DNA from: Erigeron canadensis
Taxonomy: Eukaryota > Streptophyta > Magnoliopsida > Asterales > Asteraceae
Length of the DNA stretch: 64,000 bases
Direction: 5' to 3'
Assembly (NCBI RefSeq): GCF_010389155.1
Contig: NC_057763.1
Coordinates: 34,764,645 to 34,828,644, forward strand
The notes under the pieces were generated by a model. It had not been told where the DNA came from and made no database searches. It was given only the letters and a program-made list of their open reading frames with translations. Of the stretch, positions 23,030-32,516 are shown piece by piece (the first letter of the stretch is position 1; each line of letters opens with the position of its first letter). The translations under genes were made by a program, and so were the position numbers.

Positions 23030-23533
23030 TTAAACATCAGGAGAGAGTGGTGGGTAACGCCAACCATAAAGGGAATCGGTCGAGGAAATGTCACTGTCAC
23101 CGTCATTACGGCGCTGGTATTCGTAGTGATCTTCCTCTTCCGATCGAAAATCGTTCACGTACTCTTCACCAGGATCAGTCTCGTATCCTTCGGGCCTCCC
23201 ATCATCGTGAATGCGGTTCTGCCCTGGAATGCATGGCCTAAGTTGGCCGCTCTCGATTTGAGCCATGGTAGAATCCCATACCGCGTTCAACTCTTCATTA
23301 GTGAAGTCGTCTGTTGATTGCAGGTTTAGGCGGGTTGAAAACTGCGCCGTCATTCTGAACTTCAGACGACGAGGATGCAGTCCTTCAGGTTCACGTCGGC
23401 ATTGAACAGGTGGTGGAATGGGTGACTGAACAGGGGCACGAGTTGCTCTGCCTCGACCTCTGCCTGGTGTGGGTTGCGGTTGTCCGATAGGACGGGTTGG
23501 ATCATCTCGTGCTCTTCCTCGCCCAAAGTTCAT
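23030..23533 (-). CDS. Orphan ORF inside the Harbinger element
   Basis: An intact frame of 167 residues. The N-terminal third is rich in Arg, Gly and Pro (MNFGRGRARDDPTRPIGQPQ, PGRGRGRATRAP). The middle has a short conserved-looking piece (LHPRRLKFRMTAQFSTRLN, then FTNEELNAVWDSTMAQIESG). The C-terminal third is acidic and ends SLYGWRYPPLSPDV. No DDE catalytic triad, zinc finger or helix-turn-helix is visible, so it is not a whole transposase. A TATA box (23603-23610, minus) lies 70 bp upstream of the ATG. I do not recognise the family. It could be the N-terminal exon of a transposase, a captured host gene, or an accessory protein. The low-complexity composition argues for disorder. Confidence 0.6.
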   Translation of the reverse strand: MNFGRGRARDDPTRPIGQPQPTPGRGRGRATRAPVQSPIPPPVQCRREPEGLHPRRLKFRMTAQFSTRLNLQSTDDFTNEELNAVWDSTMAQIESGQLRPCIPGQNRIHDDGRPEGYETDPGEEYVNDFRSEEEDHYEYQRRNDGDSDISSTDSLYGWRYPPLSPDV

Positions 23534-23602
23534 CTCGTCTGTGTGTGTTTTTGAATTTTTTGAAATTTTGAGTTGTGTTTTGAGAATGAGAGGATGATGG
23601 GG

Positions 23603-23610
23603 TATTTATA
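23603..23610 (-). promoter_or_regulatory. TATA box of the orphan Harbinger ORF
   Basis: TATAAATA on the minus strand, about 70 bp before the ATG at 23533. The leader between them is rich in TC and CATC. Confidence 0.5.
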
Positions 23611-24159
23611 GATGAAAATTCTGAATTTGAAAAGTAGTCGTTATTGTTTAATATATCCGTTAATATTCAAAATCTGTATTTATTTTTATATTTAATTTCA
23701 TTATTTAAAAAAAAGTTAATAAAAAAAAAATCAGGGAATGCCCTTGGAGGGAATGCCTCCACTCCAAGGGAATGTCCCAAAATCAAGGGAATGCCCCCAA
23801 TCATTTATCAGTGCCACGTGTCGACGTCTGAGTGGTGGAGGGGCATTCCCAACTTGGAGGGAATGCCTCCACTCCTCCTAGTCTTACAGAACTAAACAAA
23901 AGAACAAAAAGAATAAAGTTTTTGTTGGCTTGCTGCGCCTCCGCCAGACACATCCATGCCCATCAAAGATCTTCAAATTGAAACTTTCAATTTGTACTTT
24001 GTTGAAAGGTTATTTATTTATTACTCATTATTTTTATATTTGTGTTTATATTATTATCATATTATGTATTATATTAGGTTTTTTGGTGTGAATTCTACTC
24101 TAAATAAGTAAATATAAATACTTAAATAATTATTAGTGGTTTGAAAACCTTGATTATAA

Positions 24160-25341
24160 ATGACACAAAATCCACATAATTATTGTTTTGCTCACCAACT
24201 CCAGTTGGCATTAGTGTTTGTTGCTAAGACTCACACCAAAGTTAATGATTTTTTCATGCAAGATAAGCAAGCAACAAAAGTTGTGGCATCAGTGGCGGAA
24301 GGTATAATATATTCCTATTTAGTTGGTATTTCTCTTGATATCCTATAGGCTGATTAACTTTATATGCTTAATTTAGGAGAACTACAAAGCGGTAAAGGTC
24401 AAAATCAAGAAGTCGGTATCAAACGACCATGTGATACTCGATGGGGTTCCCATTATGCTACATTATTAAATATCAAGATCATATACTCTTCGATTTGTGA
24501 GGTACTAACAGACCTCAGGGTTGAAAATATTAATCAAGATCACAAGCATGAAGCAAACTGCGTCCTTAGGTCGATCACTTAAATCATTTGACTTTATCTT
24601 CTGTTTGCACTTGATGGTTGATATATTGGGGGTTACCGATCGTTTAAACAAATTGTTACAAAGGAAAGACCAAGATATTATATTTGTGATGAATCAAGTA
24701 AGACTATCAAAGGAAAAATTGCAAGAATTTAGGAATGAAGGGTGGGAACCCCTTTTTGACAAGGTTACTTCATTTTGTGACAAACATGATGCTGAGATTC
24801 GAGATATGAGCGACCCGTATTATGATGGATTTAGTCGATGTAGAGATTCACTTGTTAGTCATTTTTTATTATTATTTCAAAGTTAATTTATTTAACCATT
24901 CAAGTATAGAACACAATTTGTATAAACCAACCACTAATAAGTTGATTTTTTTCACATGTTAGCGACTTGGACAATTATCAAGTTGATGTCTTTTATGCAG
25001 TCATAGATATGCAACTACAAAAGCTAAATTATCGGTTTAATGAAGTGAATACAAGATTACTTCTTTCTATGGCTTGTTTATGCCGAAGTGAATACATAAT
25101 TACTTCAAAGATGTATATTCTTTTGAAATTGGCATTGGTTTTGCCGGTTGCTACATCTACCATGGAACGTGCACTTTCAGCAATAAAGTTAATAAAGTTT
25201 GATTTGCGCAACAAAATGAGTGATGACTTTATGAATGATTGTTAAGTATCATATATCGAAAAGGATGTGTTAGATGGTATTAGTGATAAGGACCTTATGA
25301 AGCAATTTCAAAGTCAAAAACCTCGTCGAGTAGTGGTGTAA
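24160..25341 (+). pseudogene. Decayed hAT transposase (ZMYM1-like type)
   Basis: Pieces in changing frames match a hAT transposase of the TTF/ZMYM1-like kind: NPHNYCFAHQLQLALVFVA, then RPCDTRWGSHYATLLNI, then a helical stretch (QVRLSKEKLQEFRNEGWEPL, FDKVTSFCDKHDAEI). The C-terminal dimerisation block follows: LPVATSTMERALSAIKLIKF, then DLRNKMSDDFMNDC. Stop codons and frameshifts at about 24346, 24580 and 24884, and again at about 25243, break it. An intron-like gap with AT-rich sequence lies at 24885-24960. The N-terminal zinc finger is absent. This is a transposon relic, not a host gene. Confidence 0.8.
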
Positions 25342-25499
25342 GAACTTTTTGGATATGCTAGTATCATTTTGTAGCTCTATTTTTATAGTAGTATAGGTAA
25401 GGTATGCAATAGTGTAACCGCCCCTTTGTAATTGTAACATGGTATGTTGATCCAACCCATTTGATTTTTTTTCTCTCCCTCAAATAAGTCGTCAGGGAC

Positions 25500-26130
25500 C
25501 TACCTAAGTTGTTTGCGTGAATATTTTCGTATTAAGTATTAACAAAACCAAATTGTTTGCGTAAATATTAAAGTTAATTGTGTGTTTGCATGAGCAATGT
25601 ACTCATCATTTGTTTTCAAGTGTTTGAACGATTGATGATTTTCAATTTGAATGGATATCACCTATTCTTACTGTCACACATATCCTACAATTATGAATTA
25701 TCTATATCTATACTACACCTATAGTACGGTGCATTTGACTTGTACCTTAATTTTTGTCCATATAAAAATTAGAGTTAATTTCACAGATCGTCCACCAAAA
25801 TATCACATTTCATCCTTTAAGCTTCAAAATGACATTGGTTATCCTTTATAGACGGATAATGATCATGTTTCGTCCTTTGTTCAAATGGACTTTACGTAGT
25901 TGTTGTTTTCTCCTTCACGTGTCTGCTACGTGAGGGTATTACTGATTTTTCTCTCCTTTTTGTCCGTTCCAAACCCCTCTCTCCCCTTTAGATTCATACT
26001 CCTTTAATTTTTCCCATTTTCTCACCCAAATCCAATTAAAATTCAACATATTTTTCTCAAAAATCAAGAACTTTACCACCTCCAATAAAAATGGTATTTT
26101 ATGGCCGTGGCAAGGAAGCAATAACTTGAA
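25500..26130. other. Intergenic, repeat-like
   Basis: No gene seen. The stretch at about 25770-25945 (CAGATCGTCCACC..., CACGTGTCTGCTACGTGAGGG) resembles 51120-51290 in wording and probably belongs to a dispersed repeat family. Confidence 0.35.
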
Positions 26131-27122
26131 CTTCATAAACATGCAAAAACCCAGGAAGGTGGTTTTATGCATGCTCCAATCAGGTATAATACATTAAATT
26201 TCATGCCAAGTCAAACAGGGTGCCAAGTCAAAGTGCAAGTGTAAGAACAAGTGAGACAAATCTCATTTGCAGTCCAAATGGCAAAAGATGTTATCTGCAC
26301 TCCAAGTCATAGCATGTCGTTGAACTTATGTTTCGTCTTTTGGTGATGTAATGGTCCAAAACTTTCCTGCCCTAATTTGGTCATGTAACGCTATGCTACT
26401 TAATTTTTTGTCTTTTGCTACATTTGATAAGTTATAATTAGGTCATGTAATGCTACTTGATTCCCTTTCTTTTACTACGTTTAATAACTTATCTGGTCAT
26501 GTACAACTACTAATTAATTTGGTCATGTAATGGTACTCTACCAAATGTGTCTTGTGGTGCATGTTCGCACTCTATGTATCTTGTTGTCTACATAAATTAA
26601 CATGTTGTTTATACTGTATGATACTAATACGATCTCCTACTAATTACAACAAAATAAACTTGCAATTTCTATTCAATCTTGAAAACATTTTCATTCATGC
26701 ATATTTTGATTACAAAATAAAGTTACAAAGTTGCCACAAACAAATGACAAATACTAAATCAAAATTACAACCCTCATAGAAATACAATGCTAGATGATTG
26801 TTCAAGTTAGATGAAGAGATACAAGAAACACATTATAATATATAGACGCAGCCACGAACATTATCTTTAATTAATTTCTTCACTAGCTTCATGATCTATT
26901 TGTTTCAGTTGTACTTTAGTTTAATTCTTCGACCTTAAGAAACTTGGTATAATATATCCTTTGCACGTTGACACATCATTGGATCAACCCAACCAATACA
27001 TCACATTTCGAACCCTATATAAAACAAGAAACCCAAACATTTGGGTAAAAATGCATAACCACCTAATTGAAATTTAATGTAAACATATTTGATTGGGGCA
27101 TGCATAAAACCGCCTTCCTAGA
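26130..27122. repeat. About 1-kb segment bounded by inverted 33-bp copies
   Basis: CAGGAAGGTGGTTTTATGCATGCTCCAATCAGG words at about 26151-26184 recur inverted at about 27086-27119 with three mismatches. Inside is a short series of GGTCATGTAA words (starts 26379, 26441, 26495 and 26521). This could be an old transposon with decayed ends. No ORF with a domain is present between the arms. Confidence 0.45.
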
Positions 27123-27254
27123 TTTTTGTCTGTCCGTAAAGTAGGAATCATTGCTTCATTGTCACAACCACAAAACATCATTTAATGTTGGAGATGCCTG
27201 TGATAATAGACCGAACCGTTAATATATACGGAGTGCAACCAAACTTGCGTGAGA

Positions 27255-27385
27255 ATCAACTGGCTGTTAGACTAGTTGGTCGAAGGCTCTCCTTGTGAAT
27301 TCTATGCCCAGGTTCGATTCCCAGCAACAATCAATCAGATTTATACACATCGTGGTGATCCTATTATTAAAAAAATAAATAAAAA
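27255..27385 (+). repeat. tRNA-derived SINE with poly-A tail
   Basis: Contains GACTAGTTGGTCGAAGG (A-box-like) and GGTTCGATTCCCAG (a near-perfect B-box, about 27312-27325), and ends in an A-rich tail (TTAAAAAAATAAATAAAAA). It is flanked by TGCGTGAGA (27246-27254) and TGCGTCAGA (27386-27394), a plausible target duplication with one difference. It interrupts the left end of duplicated copy B. Confidence 0.6.
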
Positions 27386-28233
27386 TGCGTCAGAGGGACC
27401 ATGGAAGAAAAAATGCAATTGTTTTTGGACCACGCCTGCAAAACGTAGTAAACCCCAGGGACCATTTACGCAATTGAAATAATAGGTGAAAGAAAAGAGT
27501 ATAAAAAGGCAACCTACCCGGCCGGTAGTTTTAAAAGAAAAATCGCTGAAAGAAATTTTCGATAAGTTTTCTATATCATCAAGCAAATCGAGCGATACAC
27601 TTGTTTGTTAGTAGTAAGTAGCATTAGTCTGGAATATACCGTTTATTGTATTGAATTATTTATTATCATGTTTTATTGTGAATCAATACATATGTAATAT
27701 ACACACCGATGGATTATGATATATGATTTGTATGCCGCTTGCTGTTTGGTTCCAGAGTTTTCCCCCGATCCAACCTTATTTTTTTTTGTTAATAGTGATT
27801 ATATAATACATTAATCTAACTAGCTAGCATTTTGTTTTGTTTTGTTTTATATATATATATATATATATACATACATATATATTTTAATTTGTTAAAATTC
27901 CTTCCGTGTTTGTTTTACAGTATGAAGTAATTAGTTGGTCGGGTTTTGCAGCACCATGACCCGCTTGAGGAGCTTCCCTCAGAGTTTCGAACCTCACGAG
28001 AAAGATGTCAGATTTTTATGTAATTTATATAGCTACCCAACGAGATGAGAAACTTTATAATATACGTACGTGCGCATATTAAAGCCCTAGCTATTTTTTC
28101 TGTTTCCGTTTTTTCAGATCACGGGAAAGTTTGCCGAGATGAGTCTTACACCTTCCCAACGTGAAGTTGCACAAACTTGCAATGTCCACATAACACGAAA
28201 ACGATTCCAATGCGAGAGCGATCCCAACTTGTC
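27386..28233 (+). other. Copy B of the duplicated unrecognised segment
   Basis: Sequence closely follows 18873-19740, including GCGTCAGAGGGACC, CAAAACGTAGTAAACC and AATCGAGCGATACAC. Further shared words lie at 27940-28060 and in the exon-like piece ITGKFAEMSLTPSQREVAQT (28117 onward). Similarity ends at the solo LTR. After 28600 only weak similarity to about 21215-21310 is seen. It is probably a truncated duplicate of the gene-like region at 18860-20262. Confidence 0.55.
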
Positions 28234-28600
28234 TGATGGTGTACCCACCGTCACCCAGGATAAAGCCTCACCCTAGGAAGGCTAAGAGGTCACCCAGGGT
28301 ATCACATAACCCGGGTTAAAGAGGATAAACATGAAAAGATATGATCATATCACTTCCTTAAATAAGGGTGATCGTTGCCAAAGATAAGAAACGCGTAGGA
28401 GACTTATTCTCCACGAAAAACTACTATAAAAAGGGGAAAACCCTAAATCATCGACAACATACTCATAACGAAAAAAACCCTAAGAGATCTAGTCACATCT
28501 AAAACCGGCGTACAAGGGAGAAAAACTCCTACCAACAGGGAATCGCCGTCCAACCCATCAAAGACCTCCAAACCCCTTAACCTAATCTGCTGTACAAACA
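28234..28600 (+). repeat. Solo LTR of the Tat-type family
   Basis: Begins TGATGGTGTACCC and ends TGTACAAACA. It matches the LTR at 4001-4397 (reverse orientation) along its whole length apart from a missing internal stretch. The flanks TTGTC (28229-28233) and CTGTC (28601-28605) look like a 5-bp target duplication with one substitution. No internal retroelement sequence is attached, as expected after unequal LTR recombination. Confidence 0.82.
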
Positions 28601-28605
28601 CTGTC

Positions 28606-29440
28606 ATTAAAAAGAAAATTACCATTAAGTATTGGTGATCAAGTTGGTGATAACTAGAGAGTCATATCGGGTTCACATCAGTCTGACTTATTGGAAGAAA
28701 AGAAAATTACTATGGTTACATGTTTTTCATTACTGTGACAAAGAGGCGGTGAATCAAACAAGGAATCACCATAAAATAAGTCATATACACTCTCAATTAA
28801 CTTGTATTTTATTTGTGTTAGATTACTAAACGAGGTCGTGACCATCACTGTTAAAAATCATTAAATATTTTAATGACTTGAAGAATTTAATTTAATAGCC
28901 TATCGTTTTTAGGTAATAGGATATTACCCCGATGAGTATATTATATCACAACATCAAATAGGTCTGGTACAATTTAATAGTCTATCTTTCACATAAATAA
29001 GCATGTAAAATGTAATACAAAAAAAAAAAAAGAAAGAAAAACAAACCTAAGACTCAGTCTTGGGCTTATTAAGGCAGCGTGGGACATATTGGTCCAGGAC
29101 TCCAGACTGGAGGGAAAGAACATTGGGCCTTGTTACTGGAGTTGGGCTATTTGGAGCAATCCTTTTGTTCGTGAAATATTATTTTATGTTATTTATCGAT
29201 TATGAACAAAGTAGACAATACTACACAGCTTGTGCTTGTCTACTTGATTCTTTTTTCGAAATTGAAAGATAAACTTGTACATATAGTCACAATAAATCAA
29301 ACTTACAATGTAATTACTCTCACCTTTACGAAAATGTACATACAAAAATACAGAGAATAATAATATTAATAAAGAAAGCTCTTTGATGGATTTCAATTAT
29401 TTAATTCTAACTGCTCTTCTGGTGAATCAAATTAACTTGT
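28606..29440. other. Intergenic, no gene seen
   Basis: AT-rich. The part at 28640-28760 weakly resembles 21215-21310 (GTCTGACT..., CATTACTGTGAC). A poly-A run lies at 29020-29032. No ORF has a recognisable domain. Confidence 0.4.
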
Positions 29441-29800
29441 GTCCTAATTACCCAATGGGAGAAAATCCCCTACAGATAAATGGGATGTGTCGATAAACAT
29501 GCTAGATGGTTTGATAAATGGGATGTGTCGATGTCGGGTTGGGTATTTTATTTTATTTTGACAGGTAAATATCGCTTGAAGTTTCGTGTCGTGATTCGAC
29601 AGCGAGAGGTGTAACATACATTATCTTAATCGGGTCTACGCTAGAGAGCTCTTTCGAAGTAGAATTACCTATTTCAAATACCCAATGGGGGGAAAACCCC
29701 CTACTGATCCGCCCAAAAACATGACGATTAATAGGTGTAAACTTTGTCTCCCAGACTTAAATCTGGGTATATCCAAGCTAAAAAATAATAAAATGACTAC
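29440..29800 (-). repeat. SINE-like interspersed repeat, copy 2
   Basis: The reverse complement of 29560-29790 matches 5905-6140 throughout. A second partial piece of the same family (CCCAATGGGAGAAAATCCCC) lies just upstream at 29452-29471, so two insertions may overlap. Confidence 0.55.
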
Positions 29801-32516
29801 CTATTTCAAAGTTGACTGAATAAGGATTAAAACTGAAACCTAAAGGTCATCAGAGAACCTAAATCTAGAAATTCATTTCATCATCTATTTCTTACACATT
29901 TCAAACTTTTATTTATTTTTCTCAAAATTCAGTTATTCAGTTATCTCAACACATAAATTTATGTGTCCACTAGTAGGTTACATATCAATTTATTAGCTAT
30001 TTTGTTCAAGTTATTAATTACGGAGTATTAGTTTTGAGTCTCATGCAATTGCTTCAACACCACAGAATATGTTTATTGGCCAAGGTTTGTCAAAAGTTCT
30101 TAAGTTTGTCAAGTTTGGCCATTGATCTCCACGGATTGTACAATACATAGAGCATTAAATACAACATATAGGCATGTGTGGTTGTCTACTAGATTTTATC
30201 TATTTTTGATTATAAATACATAACGACTCTTATTTATAGTGATATAAAATATATCCTTTCGAATATCTGTAACGGCTCATTTTCAACATCTCGATCGTTT
30301 TTTAAGGTACGTATAAGGCTTCATTATTACACGGTGAGGTTTTTTTTGACGTGTCTGGACTGAATGTTCGGAAAAAACAAGTAACCAAAAACAAGAAGCC
30401 AACGAATTAGGAGAACAATAAGAAAGCTATTTAAAGAAAACATAGCTACGCATATTTTGGTTCTAATATAAAGATTTTTTTAAGTAGGGTTTTGTTATAT
30501 ACAACCATATATAGGGATTATGGCTATAGTTAAGTTTCATAAAATAGTTGTATATTTATCATGAAATTCAAAAATGATTTTTTGATATGAATTATTTATA
30601 GTTTTTGTTAAACGAAGTACTAAGAGCTTTCATTAAGATTAATTAAATAATTCTACATTTTACCATAAAATTTATGATGGACTTTTAATATGAAAAAATA
30701 TAATTTTTTTATGCAAGTCCTATTTTCCTTTAATACACGTAAACTACAATTTAACATTTATTTATTATTATTATAGTGATATACAACATATATATATATA
30801 TATGCGCCATTTGGCAGATAAGTAGTCACACAATGAGCAAGTTTAGTAGTTGGTTCATGGACTTGGATAATAAATTTCGGTTTGATTGAAATGGATAAGT
30901 ACTTTTGTCGCTCGTGATGATGTGTCCAATAATTGCTACCACAATTGTGGGAAGATAAAGACGAAAACCACATTATTCAAACCCAAGACTATAGCAACCA
31001 CCACATTATTCAACTCAAGAGCAATATATGATTAATAATGATGATTATATATAGTCGATAAAATTGTGGTTGTGGTTTGATTGTCCGTCATCAAGATGTG
31101 ACCTAATCATATGTATGTAAATTGTGTCGAAGCTTTTCAATTAGTTTTGTTACGCGTTAATAAGTTGTGTATACTTTTTGAACTCTTCAAATCATGATCG
31201 ATCATGTATTTAAGAATTAATTTGAGAGATATAAATTGTGTGCTTTACGTTTCTCATATACGATCCAAATTTGTTTACTTTACACACTTTATCGTATATA
31301 TTGGATATTACTTTGTCAGTTTGTCAGTCAAATGAAGTTCTATATATTGAAGGAAAGTTTTATTACTTTGGTCATAAATTTTAATTTTATTTATTTCAAA
31401 ATACTAAATATAGCTAGGAAACTAAGCCAAACTATAAGCCTAGCTAGCTAGGTAGCTCAAAAATATGACAAAATGCAGAAGTGATAACTAGGACTATGAA
31501 TGAGAATCAAACTCGATCGGCTCGTTAATAGCTCAATTCGACTCAAGTGTTATTTCTCCAAATATAGGATCATAAATAACGTTTAAGTAATATGATGTGT
31601 ATATATAGCAACGAACATATTTCAATACACCCTATCGTAAAAAACCTTATTAGTTAGAGTTAATAATATTTAGAGCTTTGATCATTATCATAATATCATA
31701 ATATGAATCACTTAGACTACTATGAATTAAGGTGCTGTTTAGTATTGCGTTTGCATAAGAGAACGAAAAACATTACTCGTATTTAATAAAACAAGTGATT
31801 ACCTATATACGTTATCTTTTGGCGCCATTTGATCAAATATTGTTTGTGATTTGATGTTTTATAGTCTGACTCTATGTTATATGATTTTTTTTGTCCAGAC
31901 CCTTTTAAGTTAAAACCATATTTTCATGATTTCTCTGATACCAGTATCGATTGGTGCCGATCACAAGAACCGACAACAGTTGTATCGGTTTAAATGCCGG
32001 TTTAATTTGATACCGCTTACTAGGATGAAATCTTGAATTGAAAAATTCTGCTTGTTAATTGCTATTGAAAACTTTTCGAATAGGATCTAGATTTGTAATT
32101 GTGTATTCTAGATTGTATTGTTGTACTTTGGTCTCTAGTGTCTTGTTAGATGGTATTTTTTTATAATTAATAATATTATTTGCACTTAAAAAAAAAAAAT
32201 TGCAATAATATATGCAAATAATATAATCTAAAAGGCATCCTTTATATTTTCTCTTTAATGTTAAATGAAATAATATGTGCAAATAATAACTGGATAAGAA
32301 TTTTTTTTCAACTTGTTCAGTAGTTGAGAAAATATTTTCAATTTAAAATGATCTTAAAAGAAATAAAATGAATTTTTACCAATTGCATATACATATTATA
32401 CTCAATTACAAGGTGACTCCTCCTTTCTCAGAGTTTGCTTGATTTTCATGTACAAAAATGAAGAAATCGATCGAAAAAATGACTTTAAACATACGAAACT
32501 TAAATAATCAATAAAA
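29801..32516. other. Intergenic, downstream of the invertase gene
   Basis: AT-rich DNA of 2.7 kb. I see no ORF with a domain, no tRNA and no element with clear ends. (TA)n lies at about 30788-30801. The last few hundred bases contain the 3' untranslated region of the minus-strand invertase. Confidence 0.5.

Larger units (their letters stand above)
22090..23883. mobile_element. PIF/Harbinger-type transposon with TTA target duplication
   Basis: The left end GACTACAAGGAGTAG...CGTTCCCTC and the inverted right end GACTAGGAGGAGTGG...CATTCCCTC match as imperfect terminal inverted repeats, continuing into GGGAACGCCCC/GGGAATGCCCC. TTA stands on both sides (22087-22089 and 23884-23886), the PIF/Harbinger signature. 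At 1794 bp it lacks a DDE transposase. It carries a broken Myb/trihelix-like ORF2 (plus) and an intact orphan ORF (minus), placed tail to tail. Each has a TATA-like box upstream. GC-rich repeats of GGGAATGCC fill the right end (23735-23875). Confidence 0.82.

Noticed and set aside
24160..25341. Host zinc-finger MYM-type gene
   Set aside because: Frames are broken several times and the N-terminal finger is missing; it is a transposase relic.
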